A stretch of DNA of 17,391 bases, taken from NCBI GenBank assembly GCA_937967705.1, contig CALCJG010000467.1, positions 1-17,391 on the forward strand, written 5' to 3'. A program made the translations under genes and the position numbers. The notes under the pieces are model-generated. The model saw only the letters and a program-made list of their open reading frames with translations. It was not told where the DNA came from and ran no database searches. Positions within the stretch are counted from its first letter, which is position 1. Each line of letters starts with the position of its first letter. This DNA comes from an uncultured Spirochaetia bacterium (GTDB taxonomy: Bacteria; Spirochaetota; UBA4802; JAGODF01). Positions 8,501-15,456 of this stretch are shown piece by piece.

Positions 8501-8758
8501 CCAGTAGAGGGGAACCTCATAGAATCCGCCGGGTCTGACTGTCTTCCCGGCGATATCCACCGGAGTCACAAGCCTGTTCCAGTAAAACTCCCACGCACCG
8601 TCCAGAGGAAAGATACCGCCCCCGAAGAGATTATACCCTCGGAGATCCAATACCCCATTACGGGCTTTTTCCCCCGAACCAGAAGCCGGGAGAGCCCCGG
8701 AAGCGAGGATGAAGATCAGGAGCGCAAAGAGAGCCCGGTGCATTGTCTTCCTTATCAT
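5513..8758 (-). CDS. 7TM-sensor hybrid histidine kinase, receiver and PP2C (SpoIIE-type) phosphatase
   Basis: This is a 1081-residue single-chain signalling machine. Order: signal peptide (about 1-28); an extracellular 7TMR-DISM-type jelly-roll region (about 35-190, with DGAWEFYW and GYATYRLRV); seven membrane helices (about 198-400); HisKA with ANTSHELRTPLN (phospho-acceptor His430); HATPase with N-box Asn545/Asn549, DTGIG (577-581) and GGTGLGL (606-612); a receiver with acidic pocket Asp700-702, phospho-acceptor Asp746, Thr776 and Lys798; and a PP2C/SpoIIE domain with GGDFYD (866-871), TDVSGHG (885-891), SAGH (953-956), TDG (1003-1005) and EDD (1064-1066). All catalytic residues are present. 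The receiver probably gates a phosphatase acting on an anti-sigma-factor antagonist or similar protein, as known for RsbU/SpoIIE relatives. The ATG at 8758 has GGAG seven bases upstream. It has its own promoter and precedes a methyltransferase gene. Confidence 0.95.
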   Translation of the reverse strand: MIRKTMHRALFALLIFILASGALPASGSGEKARNGVLDLRGYNLFGGGIFPLDGAWEFYWNRLVTPVDIAGKTVRPGGFYEVPLYWTDYPGLSLPSRGYATYRLRVLKDERKGHLALMIPEIYSEFALWINGVLIDAHGSLGKIPQRYIRPEVYDAYVEGPVIEILLQIKNYSHGNAGIGQSFYLGSPGAVYKKNRSATVLEIILVAVCIFAGLYHTILFSFRTREKALLYFGLFCIIIALRTLSTGTAFLMQMLPDLSFGIGSRIATTVIPLSVISFMLFVHHFFEEGMGRWTLRVLLVLHWLYFLMVITFPTFYYATAFSYYLLIVVASCVPVMYTAVRSLRRGDRYALIFLSGFIFIFAGVINDTLHYKQIINTGHFLSLFFSGFIIAQSVMLAIKFSNEHRKVEELSSRLQLLDKLKDDFLANTSHELRTPLNGIIGIAESLIDGVTGKLPDKTVENLRLIAFSGKRLSSLVNDILDFSRIKNDQITLRKKPTDLRAITDLVLLTSRHLAGSKPLTLNNDISTDLPPVTADENRLQQVLYNLVGNAVKFTDSGEIRVGARRLGDEMIEVTVADTGIGVPEEARETIFESFRQADGSISRIYGGTGLGLAITRQIVELHGGTISVDSRPGEGSTFRFTLPIAGNAAETGTIQPAGEGLLARIVPDALYGDCETIKEEPVKETPAGKAEEASLILVVDDDEINLAVLSNHLKLYGYAVAAAAGGYEALKIVEERSHEIDLVLLDVMMPRISGYEVCQIIRQMYSSTDLPVIMLTAKNLVVDLIRGLDSGANDYLVKPFDRRELIARARTHISLRKAAQDARKLVGIERELRIAREIQYSILPQSLPEVPGLRCAARYIPMESVGGDFYDLHVTESGGLAVLMTDVSGHGIPAALIASMIKIVFDVMKSGYYRHDAIFKEINRILMPNLKSHFLTASYLFFEREEGRIYHSSAGHVPLLLYRPGEGIREFSPLGTIIGVAEDVVWRMERIEVREGDRIILYTDGISESLSSDYVRGSMEVEPAMFGSRRMGEVITEGADRPAEAFADFLLEELRRWTGADAFEDDITLLVFDVIAMGAVS

Positions 8759-8778
8759 AGGGACACTCCGCGGTTCAT
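8755..8778 (-). other. Possible 7-residue leader ORF overlapping the kinase start
   Basis: In the predicted kinase leader, an ATG (8776-8778) preceded by GGGAGG nine bases upstream opens a frame reading MNRGVSL and then TGA. That TGA overlaps the kinase ATG (ATGA). It could couple kinase translation to the leader peptide. The sequence is short enough to occur by chance. Confidence 0.25.
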
Positions 8779-8800
8779 TTGTGTTTTCCTCCCATGACCG

Positions 8801-8830
8801 ACTCTATCATTTACACAAAAGAGCTGTCAA
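8801..8830 (-). promoter_or_regulatory. Promoter of the kinase/phosphatase-methyltransferase unit
   Basis: On the minus strand a perfect -35 TTGACA (8825-8830) is followed by an 18-base spacer and a -10 TAGAGT (8801-8806) with an extended TG one base before it. Transcription would begin near 8794, giving a leader of about 36 bases. Confidence 0.6.
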
Positions 8831-9119
8831 TGGATTTATTCGCAGCTCTGTCTCTGCCTTTTCAGCGGGAGAAGGATACTTATCTTTCCATGGACTTGGT
8901 GATTTTCCGAAGTCCCCCACCTCACTCCGTTTTTTTAGTTGAATGATACAGGAAGCGATAGAATATAGTCATCCAACCCTGGGATAACACATCAGGATTG
9001 GAAAACTAAGAACTCATCATTGAAAATATTCCAGACATGTTTATCGTCCTTTTAAGACCGGTACTCTTCCCTATAACATTATGTGGAAAGGTTACACACT
9101 ATCCCCATGGAGCACAGCG
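8831..9119. other. AT-richer intergenic region upstream of the chemoreceptor-like gene
   Basis: This divergent gap between the kinase and receptor genes holds no convincing gene. It is visibly more AT-rich than the flanking coding DNA. Plus-strand promoter candidates are TTGAAT (8939-8944) with TATAGT (8964-8969), 19 bases apart, and a TATAAC box (9072-9077) with only a weak TTTTAA upstream. Neither is decisive. Confidence 0.4.
9072..9077 (+). promoter_or_regulatory. Candidate -10 box for the chemoreceptor-like gene
   Basis: TATAAC lies 43 bases before the preferred ATG at 9120, a sensible leader length. The matching -35 (TTTTAA, 16-base spacer) is poor. If this box is used, the in-frame ATG at 9081 would be at or before the transcript start, which supports the start at 9120. 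Confidence 0.3.
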
Positions 9120-10655
9120 ATGAAAAAACTCATCAGCAAAGTTTCCGAAGTTTACAAAGAGGCCCCTTATCGGCTGCAGATGAAAAGCCGTGTTTTTGCC
9201 TATTTTGACCTGGTCTTCATCACCGCCCTTATACTGTTCATCACCGCCATCAATATCACCGCCCCCGCTAAAATTGCCTTTCAGGTATCCCTGATCCTGG
9301 TTGTTTATATAATGATCGTAATGTTTTCCCTTTTTCTTCTCCTCAGGGGAAAGTACGACATAGCCACTCTGATCATAGCCATTTCCCTCTCCCTGGGGCA
9401 GCTATTCCGAATGGGAACATCGGACTTCAACAGCGAATATTACCGGGTGATATCCTCGTCCATACACTACTTTTCGATTATTGCCTTTACCTTCGGGTTT
9501 TGCCGACGTTCGTATTTTATTCCGGTCATTCTTGCTGATATCGCAATATTCACCGGCGCCCTTGTCTATTATGGCGTCATGCAAAACAACATGCCTGCCT
9601 CTCTGGCAGTACACCTCGTCTTTGCCCTCATCATGGTCATCATCCTCAACTACGTCATGTTCGTCATCGAAATGAAAGCCTTCAGGGAAACCCAGGAAAA
9701 GACCTCACAACTGGATGCGAACTACAAACAGCTTGGCGTCGTCATGGGGACTGCCAAGGAACTCGTGTCCAGTATGGTAGGCATGTCCCGGCAGGTGGAA
9801 GAGGCCTCGGGGGCCCTCTCCCGTTCTTCCCAAAGCGAAGCCGCGGGAATAGAAGAGTCCACGTCCACCATCGAGGAGTTGTCCGCTTCGGGCAATGCCA
9901 TCTCCGAATCAGTCAAGGAACAGAACAGCCTCATCAAAACGATCTCGGACAGAGTGATGGCGCTCAATGATATCGTTTCATCCGTAGAAAATCAGATGCG
10001 GATAACCATGGAGATAAAAACGAAACTGGACAGCACTACCGAAAGGGCCCGTGAAACCCTGGAGAGGGTTCTGAACAGCCTCAAGGGATCGGAAAGGCAG
10101 TTCGAAAGAGTGCGCGAGACGACGACTCTTATCGAAGACATATCCGATCAGATCAGCCTGCTGTCCCTTAACGCCTCCATAGAAGCGGCACGAGCCGGCA
10201 ATGCCGGGAGGGGATTTGCCGTGGTGGCCGACGAGGTCTCCAAGCTCTCCTACCGCACCAAGGAGAGCGTTAATCAGATATCCGGGTTTCTCTCCTCCCT
10301 TTCTGACATGATGAGCGGGATCGGCAGCAGTGTGGAAGGCACGTCCCGGGTCATAACCGAGATGATCGGGGAGATAGAAGAGTTCGGAAACGACGTCCTC
10401 AAGGTAAACCAGCTCACCCGGGAAGACCTGGAAACCAACGCCTCCATACGGGGAGAGATGGAGACCCTCCTGAAGATCATCGAAAACATTGAAGGGATGA
10501 TCAACGAACAGAAGATGGCGCTGGATGAAGTGGCGCGGACCATGTCAGTCATGAACGAAACCATTCAGCACAACGCCCAGAACGCCGAGGAACTGGCAGC
10601 AGGCTCAGCATCCATGAAACAGCTCATCGCAAGGGCGCATGAGACGATCAGATGA
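9120..10655 (+). CDS. Methyl-accepting chemotaxis-like protein with six-helix membrane domain, no HAMP
   Basis: This is a 511-residue receptor-type signal transducer. Residues about 24-185 carry roughly six hydrophobic helices joined by short loops, so there is no large periplasmic sensor and no HAMP domain. A long cytoplasmic coiled-coil follows, with the conserved MCP hairpin tip at about residues 341-370 ([24 protein letters not shown]), which contacts CheA and CheW in this family. Glu/Gln-rich heptads flank the tip and could be methylation sites. I chose the ATG at 9120, with GGAG seven bases upstream. An ATG at 9081 has no ribosome binding site. The gene shares an ATGA overlap with a small membrane protein gene. 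The sensed signal probably comes from within or near the membrane (for example energy state or a lipophilic ligand), which is inference. Confidence 0.9.
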   Translation: MKKLISKVSEVYKEAPYRLQMKSRVFAYFDLVFITALILFITAINITAPAKIAFQVSLILVVYIMIVMFSLFLLLRGKYDIATLIIAISLSLGQLFRMGTSDFNSEYYRVISSSIHYFSIIAFTFGFCRRSYFIPVILADIAIFTGALVYYGVMQNNMPASLAVHLVFALIMVIILNYVMFVIEMKAFRETQEKTSQLDANYKQLGVVMGTAKELVSSMVGMSRQVEEASGALSRSSQSEAAGIEESTSTIEELSASGNAISESVKEQNSLIKTISDRVMALNDIVSSVENQMRITMEIKTKLDSTTERARETLERVLNSLKGSERQFERVRETTTLIEDISDQISLLSLNASIEAARAGNAGRGFAVVADEVSKLSYRTKESVNQISGFLSSLSDMMSGIGSSVEGTSRVITEMIGEIEEFGNDVLKVNQLTREDLETNASIRGEMETLLKIIENIEGMINEQKMALDEVARTMSVMNETIQHNAQNAEELAAGSASMKQLIARAHETIR

Positions 10656-11077
10656 CAGGATGTCAACAGATCCCCACGGACAATGACGAGACGCACCTCA
10701 AGCTTCCTGAAGGCAGCCAGGCACAGAACCCCCCTGCCGTGCCAGTTTCCCTGAAGTCGTTCTTTAAAACCCATCTCCTCTGCTGCCTGACGGCATCCCT
10801 GCTCTGGGTTCTGGCGGGACTGATACTGGCCGGGAGCCTAGCCGTGGCATCAGGTCTCCCGGGGCTGGGGAAGGCAGTGCAGTTTTTCATAACGGTGGCT
10901 TTCGGCGGGGGCATTCTCGGTGCCCTTCTTCATACAGCGGCATCTACACTCCTCATCCTGCCGCTTCTCGTGGCGGCTCGCCTGCTCGGCTGGAACCGGC
11001 GTACGTCTGCGGGCTCAGTGGTCCTCATGCATCTTCTCCTGGCGGGAGCCGTTCTTCTGATCATGTACCGTCTGTAG
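10652..11077 (+). CDS. Small polytopic membrane protein of unknown function
   Basis: I do not recognise this 141-residue protein. The first 35 residues are polar and proline-rich ([13 protein letters not shown]...). The rest forms about four hydrophobic helices (about 41-66, 75-95, 97-112 and 120-138) rich in Leu, Ala and Gly, with a short WNRR loop before the last one. Its ATG overlaps the stop codon of the chemoreceptor-like gene (ATGA, 10652-10655), so the two are translationally coupled and it may be an accessory of that receptor. The Cys in MTGC is too near the start and lacks a preceding hydrophobic stretch, so I do not call a lipoprotein. The overlap and coding composition support a real gene. 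Confidence 0.7.
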   Translation: MTGCQQIPTDNDETHLKLPEGSQAQNPPAVPVSLKSFFKTHLLCCLTASLLWVLAGLILAGSLAVASGLPGLGKAVQFFITVAFGGGILGALLHTAASTLLILPLLVAARLLGWNRRTSAGSVVLMHLLLAGAVLLIMYRL

Positions 11078-11128
11078 AAACCGTCTAATCCCCTGTACCG
11101 GATTGGTCGGGGTAAATCAGCGGCCCCG

Positions 11129-13453
11129 TCAGTTCTTTCTGGAATCCAGTGAAGACCTGACGGCCTCCAGCAGCTTTTCCCCCGTGAAGGGCTTCTGGAG
11201 AAACCGGTGGGTTTTCCCCAGAATGCCGCGATCCGCCAGCAGGTTATCCGTGTAACCGGATACGAAGAGGGTTTGCAATTGCGGAAGCGAAGCGGTTACC
11301 GACCGGGCCATCTCCGCTCCGTTCATCCCTCCCGGCAGGATGATGTCGGCGATGAGCAGATCCAGATCCCCCTGCCTCTCCCGACATATCTTCATGGCCT
11401 CCGCGGCATCCCCCGCCCCGAAAACCGTATAACCGCCGGCGGTCAGAGCATGGAGCATCATCTCCCGGACCCCTTCTTCATCCTCCACTACGAGCACCTT
11501 CTCACTTCCGCAGTGATTCACCTCGGGCTTTGCCGGGGCCGACCTGTCCTCAGTCTCATCATCCATCCGCGGCAGGAAGATCGTGAAGACGCTCCCCTTC
11601 CCCGGTTCGCTCTCCACGGTGATGGCTCCCTTGTTCTGCTTGACGATACCGTGAGTCGTCGCAAGCCCCAGCCCGGTCCCTTTGCCCCGCTCCTTGGTGG
11701 TAAAGAAGGGATCGAAAATCCGGACCCTGGTCCTGTCATCCATCCCTATGCCGTTATCGGAAACTCGAAGCCTTACATAAGGACCCGGTTTCAGCCCGTG
11801 ATGGGACGCCGCATCGCCCCCGGCGAGCTCCAGGGAATCCGTCTGTATAACGAGACAACCTCCCTGAGGCATGGCATCGCGGGCGTTGACGGTGAGATTC
11901 AGCAGCACCTGGTTGATCTGGCTGGGATCGGCCTTGATGCGGTCCTGATCGGCATCCAGGTTCGTTACAATCTCGATTTCCGGACCAAGCAAACGTTCGA
12001 GCAGCGGCTGGGATTCAGCGATAATCTCGTTGAGCCGCAGCACCCTGGGCCAGAGCTCCTGCTTGCGGCTGAAGACCAGGAGCTGCTGCGTCAGGAGGGC
12101 AGCCTGATTTGCAGCCCTCTCGATCTGATGCAGCTTGGAGGTTTCCGGTCCGGCTTCATCGGCCCCTCGGAGGAGGAGGCCGGTGTTGCCGATGATCACC
12201 GTGAGCAGATTGTTGAAATCGTGCGCCACCCCCCCGGCAAGGAGCCCGATGGCCTCCATCTTCTGCGCCTGACGCAGCTCCTCCTCGAGCCGCAGGTTAA
12301 GGGTGATATCCCGTCGCAGGGCCACCAATCCCTCCACGCCGCCGGCCTCTCCCCGGATGGGGGATACGGTCACCTCGGCATCGTATAGTTCCCCGTCCCG
12401 GTTCCGGTACTTCCTCCTGCCCGTCCCCACCCTGCCGGACATCACCGCGTCCAGAGCTTCCCGCTCCCCCTCGTCGTACTGGCCCGCCATCTCCCCTATC
12501 AGGGAGCGCCGGCCTATTACCGCCTCCCGCTGCTGCCCGCTGGTATTTTCATAGGCGCTATTCACATACTGCAGAACCCCGCCGGAATCGGCGATGAGGA
12601 CCTCTTCCGCGGCGTTCTCGATGGCGGCCGCCAGACGCTGCAGCTCGGAGGTGCGCCGGGCGACGCGGTCCTCCAGTTCCGCCTCCAGAAGGCTCCGGCG
12701 ACGTATATCGATCTGCAGAAAAAGGAAGACGGAAAAGAAGAGGGCCAGCGTTACGATGGCCACACCCACGAAACCGATGGTCCTGAGCCTGGCCATCCGA
12801 ATAGCCTCCAGCCATTTGGCGGCATGATAATCCACCCCCAGAACCGCCTCTACGCGGCCCCGGGAGTCATGGAGGGGAACGAAAGCGGAAACCCAGCTCC
12901 CCCATCGGTCGGAATAGATCTCCCTGGTAAAACAGGGCTCCCCTCGGAAGGCCCGGGCAATCTCCGGAGGCGCGGTACGGAACAGTTCCCCGACCGGGGT
13001 CCGCATCTCCCGTTCCCCCTCGTAACGACCGTTTCTATCGTAATCCGTCTCGGAATCCACAAGGAAATAATACTCCCCGGCCCTGTTGACACCGCAGGTG
13101 TAGATGTCGGCCACGGCGGTATTGACCGAAAGCCAGCGTTTTTCGGCCTCGATGCTTTTCAGATAGATCCTGTTATTGAGGAGACCGTTTTTCATGAGAT
13201 CGCTGTGCCCCAGGAGCTCCATCTCCCGGGCGTAGGTGGGGGCCAGGCCTCCGATCAGACGCTCCACGCGGAGACGCTCGTTTTTCCCCGCCTCATCGGT
13301 AAAGAACCATCCCCCCGTCAGTATCGCCAGCAGAACGGGCCAGAAGAGAAAGGCGGAACGGACGGACACCCCCTTCCACCATATCACCCCCTGTATTGTG
13401 AGAAAAACGGCCAGGGAAGCGGCGGTAAAGATACCATAATCCATGACAGGCAT
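11129..13453 (-). CDS. Membrane hybrid sensor histidine kinase (Cache-like sensor, PAS, HisKA, HATPase, REC)
   Basis: The 774-residue hybrid kinase (numbered from the 13453 ATG) has two N-terminal membrane helices (about 5-50), an extracytoplasmic sensor of about 170 residues and a third helix at about 225-247. The sensor ends [21 protein letters not shown], as in Cache/PAS-like ligand domains. A PAS domain follows (about 275-385), then HisKA with GGVAHDFNN (phospho-acceptor His411) and HATPase with DNGIGM and GKGTGLGL. The C-terminal receiver has phospho-acceptor Asp703 in [11 protein letters not shown] and a terminal LQKPF lysine motif. The receiver can pass or drain phosphate, but no DNA-binding output is fused and no partner gene is adjacent. 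The frame is open up to 13630, but the extra 59 residues are Pro/Arg-rich and unlike a signal sequence. ATGs at 13453 or 13444 follow a G-rich site. The exact start is uncertain. Confidence 0.9.
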   Translation of the reverse strand: MPVMDYGIFTAASLAVFLTIQGVIWWKGVSVRSAFLFWPVLLAILTGGWFFTDEAGKNERLRVERLIGGLAPTYAREMELLGHSDLMKNGLLNNRIYLKSIEAEKRWLSVNTAVADIYTCGVNRAGEYYFLVDSETDYDRNGRYEGEREMRTPVGELFRTAPPEIARAFRGEPCFTREIYSDRWGSWVSAFVPLHDSRGRVEAVLGVDYHAAKWLEAIRMARLRTIGFVGVAIVTLALFFSVFLFLQIDIRRRSLLEAELEDRVARRTSELQRLAAAIENAAEEVLIADSGGVLQYVNSAYENTSGQQREAVIGRRSLIGEMAGQYDEGEREALDAVMSGRVGTGRRKYRNRDGELYDAEVTVSPIRGEAGGVEGLVALRRDITLNLRLEEELRQAQKMEAIGLLAGGVAHDFNNLLTVIIGNTGLLLRGADEAGPETSKLHQIERAANQAALLTQQLLVFSRKQELWPRVLRLNEIIAESQPLLERLLGPEIEIVTNLDADQDRIKADPSQINQVLLNLTVNARDAMPQGGCLVIQTDSLELAGGDAASHHGLKPGPYVRLRVSDNGIGMDDRTRVRIFDPFFTTKERGKGTGLGLATTHGIVKQNKGAITVESEPGKGSVFTIFLPRMDDETEDRSAPAKPEVNHCGSEKVLVVEDEEGVREMMLHALTAGGYTVFGAGDAAEAMKICRERQGDLDLLIADIILPGGMNGAEMARSVTASLPQLQTLFVSGYTDNLLADRGILGKTHRFLQKPFTGEKLLEAVRSSLDSRKN

Positions 13454-13538
13454 GCCCCCATAGAGTATCAGGAGTTCGTCCCGAAATGACTCCTGTCTTT
13501 TATATATCACAGGTCGGATGTAATAGACAGTAAAAAAT

Positions 13539-13548
13539 GGGGGGGGGG
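13539..13548. repeat. G10 homopolymer tract upstream of the hybrid kinase
   Basis: Ten consecutive G on the plus strand (C on the kinase strand) lie about 86-95 bases before the kinase ATG, just upstream of its likely promoter. If a longer 5' start were used, the tract would be inside the reading frame, encoding prolines. Tracts of this length are prone to slippage. Confidence 0.9.
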
Positions 13549-13646
13549 TCCATTTTCTCCCTGCCGGGGACTCAGCCGGAACCGGCACCGGGGCTGAAGG
13601 ATTCAGAGCCCCCCTCCGGGATCGTGGCAACCTTTACAAAATGAAT

Positions 13647-13675
13647 TTGACAAAGGGGGCTGTTAAGTTCATGAT
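13647..13675 (+). promoter_or_regulatory. Promoter of the nucleotidyltransferase pair
   Basis: A perfect -35 TTGACA (13647-13652) is followed by a 17-base spacer and CATGAT (13670-13675), which matches the -10 consensus at four of six positions. Transcription would start near 13682, leaving a leader of about 80 bases. Confidence 0.5.
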
Positions 13676-13762
13676 TATACAAGAGCTGATTTCCCCGCTG
13701 CCGGAAGGCAGAAACGGAAAGAGGCTCCGGTCAAGGAACAGAGACCATTGCAAAGGGACCCG

Positions 13763-14272
13763 ATGACGAATCACCTGATCGAAATTCTCCTGGCCCTCTC
13801 CCGCGGGGGGGTCAAATACCTGGTCTGCGGCGGCGTGGCCCTGGTTCTCCACGGCGTGGAGCGTATGACCATGGATATCGATCTTTCTGTCTCCCTGGAT
13901 GAGGATAATCTGAAGAGGCTTCTGCAGATCATGAAAGAGCTGCGCCTCGTCCCGCGAGTGCCCGTACCGGCGGAATCGCTTCTCGATCCGGTAAAGAGAA
14001 AGCTCATGATTGAGGAAAAGGGGGCTCTCGTCTTTACCTTCCTGGATACGGAAAACCCCTTCAGGCAGATCGACATCTTCCTGGGAAACCAGGCCCTCTA
14101 CAAGGACCTGATACCCAATGCGGTCATCGTCGAAATTCAGGGAGAGGCCGTCCCGGTCGCTTGCCCGGCGGATCTGATAAAAATGAAGCAGGCGGTTGCC
14201 CCTCCCCGGTCCAAAGACCGATGGGACATTGAGGAACTGACGAGGATAGAAAATGAGAGAAAAAAAGGGTGA
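13763..14272 (+). CDS. Minimal nucleotidyltransferase-fold protein (AbiEii/MNT-like)
   Basis: The 169-residue protein has a nucleotidyltransferase core: a glycine pair (CGGVAL, Gly23-Gly24), the metal-binding DxD in MTMDIDL (Asp38 and Asp40), and a third acidic residue in RQIDIF (Asp104). The tail has the DLIKMKQ...KDRWDIEEL pattern (about 137-159) common in this group. Such proteins transfer a nucleotide to protein or RNA, and several act as toxins or antitoxins in two-gene modules. I chose the ATG at 13763, with AAAGGGA just upstream. A TTG at 13748 would put that site inside the gene. The last 20 bases overlap the next gene, a 65-residue protein, which favours a functional pair. The fold is confident. 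The biological role is inferred. Confidence 0.8.
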   Translation: MTNHLIEILLALSRGGVKYLVCGGVALVLHGVERMTMDIDLSVSLDEDNLKRLLQIMKELRLVPRVPVPAESLLDPVKRKLMIEEKGALVFTFLDTENPFRQIDIFLGNQALYKDLIPNAVIVEIQGEAVPVACPADLIKMKQAVAPPRSKDRWDIEELTRIENERKKG

Positions 14273-14450
14273 TACCCCGGCGGACGAATACATGCAGTTC
14301 CGGGAGGAGCTGAAGGGTCTGAGCGCAGCGGACTTTGACGGCCACACCTGTTTTCAGGATCTCACACCCCTGCAGCGCCTCGACTGGCTGGCCGGCGCCG
14401 TTCAGTTCGTTCATCTGGCGCGCAGGAGCCGCAAGCCTTCCCATAATTGA
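14253..14450 (+). CDS. Small protein paired with the nucleotidyltransferase
   Basis: This 65-residue protein is of no family I can name with certainty. It is charged at the N-terminus, then carries FQDLTPLQRLDWLAGAVQF (about residues 34-52), a compact amphipathic helix pattern (LTPxQRLxWLxxAxxF). I have a general impression that similar short proteins occur beside nucleotidyltransferase genes. A basic tail (ARRSRKPSHN) follows. Its ATG is inside the 3' end of the nucleotidyltransferase gene in another frame, after a GAGGAT ribosome binding site, so expression is coupled. By position it is the candidate partner (antitoxin, inhibitor or target) of the enzyme. It ends 13 bases from the convergent etfA stop, with no clear terminator between. 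Confidence 0.65.
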   Translation: MREKKGDTPADEYMQFREELKGLSAADFDGHTCFQDLTPLQRLDWLAGAVQFVHLARRSRKPSHN

Positions 14451-14463
14451 CGCTCGCAGTTTA

Positions 14464-15456
14464 TCAGCTCTTGAGATGCCGGGTAAGCCGGTTCAGGAGG
14501 GAGGCGGCGTCTCCCACAACCCCGATGTCGCAGGACCGGAAGACCGGGGCGCCGGGGTCCTTGTTGACCGCCACGATGCAGTCGCTCCCCCCGATGGCGG
14601 CGGTAAACTGCAGCGCACCGGAGGCGCCGGCAATGAGGAGGAGCCGGGGCTTGACTGTTTTTCCCGTCTGGCCTATGAGCTTTTCATGGGGGAGAAGCCC
14701 GGATTCACAGACCGGCCTCGTGCAGCCGATCTCGGCCTCCATGAGAACGGCCAGTTCCCTGGCCTTCCGGAGATTCTCCTTGCGGCTAAATCCCTTCCCG
14801 AGGCAGAGTATGTATTCCGCCTTCTCCAGGCCTTCCTCCCGGTGCTCCATCCTGCGGCTGGAAACAACGCGCACCCGCTCCTCCATGGCGTCCACGTCGG
14901 CCTCGATGCGTATCAGCTCCGCCTGCCCCCGATAGTCATGCTTTCTCTCCCGGAAGACGCCGGGCCGCACGGTGGCGATCTGGGGAAGGCGCTGGGGGGT
15001 GATGATCTCCGCCAGGGCACTCCCGTCATAGGCGGGACTGATCTGTATGAGGTTGCCCTCCTCGTCTATCTGCAGAGAGACACAGTCTGCCGAAAGCCCC
15101 GTCTCGAGCCGTGCGGCCAAGCGGGGGGCCAGCTCCCGGCCGAAATCGGAACCGGACACCAGGAGGATCTCAGGGCGGTACTCCCGAACGAGCTCCGTGA
15201 GCAGAGTCGTGTAGATATCGGAGGAGTAGTGCTTCAGCCGGGGATGGTCCACAAGGAAAATGCGGTCGGCCCCGTGGGCGGTGTACTCCATCACGTACTC
15301 GTCCACGTCATGACCGAAGAGCACGACGCCCACGTAGCAGTTGAGAGTTTCCGCCATCTCCCGGGCGCGGCTCAGAAGCTGCAGGGTGACCCGGTCCTGG
15401 AAGTAATTCCTGTGATCGCCGAAGATCCAGATGCCCTCAAAGGTCGAATCCTTCAC
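14464..15456 (-). CDS. etfA: Electron transfer flavoprotein subunit alpha
   Basis: The 330-residue EtfA binds FAD through its C-terminal domain and carries electrons between acyl-CoA dehydrogenase and a partner. Recognised landmarks are CTRPVCESGLLP with the conserved Arg247, GQTGKTVKPRLLLIAG (262-277), the segment ASGALQF (278-284), and IVAVNKDPGAPVFRSCDIGVVGD (294-316). The position normally occupied by the FAD-contacting histidine (GISGAIQH in most homologues) is Phe284 here, confirmed by the TTT codon. Translation starts at a GTG (15456) inside the last codons of etfB (20-base overlap), with GGGAGGAAGG close upstream. It is the last gene of an acyl-CoA dehydrogenase-etfB-etfA operon. The subunit identity is firm. 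The redox consequence of the Phe is unknown. Confidence 0.95.
   Translation of the reverse strand: MKDSTFEGIWIFGDHRNYFQDRVTLQLLSRAREMAETLNCYVGVVLFGHDVDEYVMEYTAHGADRIFLVDHPRLKHYSSDIYTTLLTELVREYRPEILLVSGSDFGRELAPRLAARLETGLSADCVSLQIDEEGNLIQISPAYDGSALAEIITPQRLPQIATVRPGVFRERKHDYRGQAELIRIEADVDAMEERVRVVSSRRMEHREEGLEKAEYILCLGKGFSRKENLRKARELAVLMEAEIGCTRPVCESGLLPHEKLIGQTGKTVKPRLLLIAGASGALQFTAAIGGSDCIVAVNKDPGAPVFRSCDIGVVGDAASLLNRLTRHLKS

Larger units (their letters stand above)
13454..13762. other. Divergent intergenic region with G10 tract
   Basis: This is the control region between the minus-strand kinase and the plus-strand nucleotidyltransferase. It contains a run of ten G (13539-13548), a minus-strand AT box (TATATA, 13501-13506) about 50 bases before the kinase ATG that could be its -10 but has no good -35, and the plus-strand promoter listed separately. 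I see no gene here. Confidence 0.5.

Noticed and set aside
5891..8797. A 968-codon open frame on the plus strand, antisense to the kinase/phosphatase gene
   Set aside because: It mirrors the codon bias of the real gene in a GC-rich genome. The translation is low-complexity and shows no domains, while the opposite strand has every expected catalytic motif.
11108..11128. Hairpin CGGGG...CCCCG between the convergent genes as a bidirectional terminator
   Set aside because: The stem is only 5 bp with an 11-base loop and there is no T run on either strand next to it.
11207..12388. A 393-codon plus-strand frame antisense to the second kinase
   Set aside because: It is an antisense shadow. The minus strand encodes clear HisKA, HATPase and receiver motifs.
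13454..13630. 59-residue N-terminal extension of the second kinase
   Set aside because: It is rich in Pro and Arg with no signal or domain character, and crosses the G10 tract and the likely promoter. Later ATGs fit better, though phase-variable use is kept as a finding.
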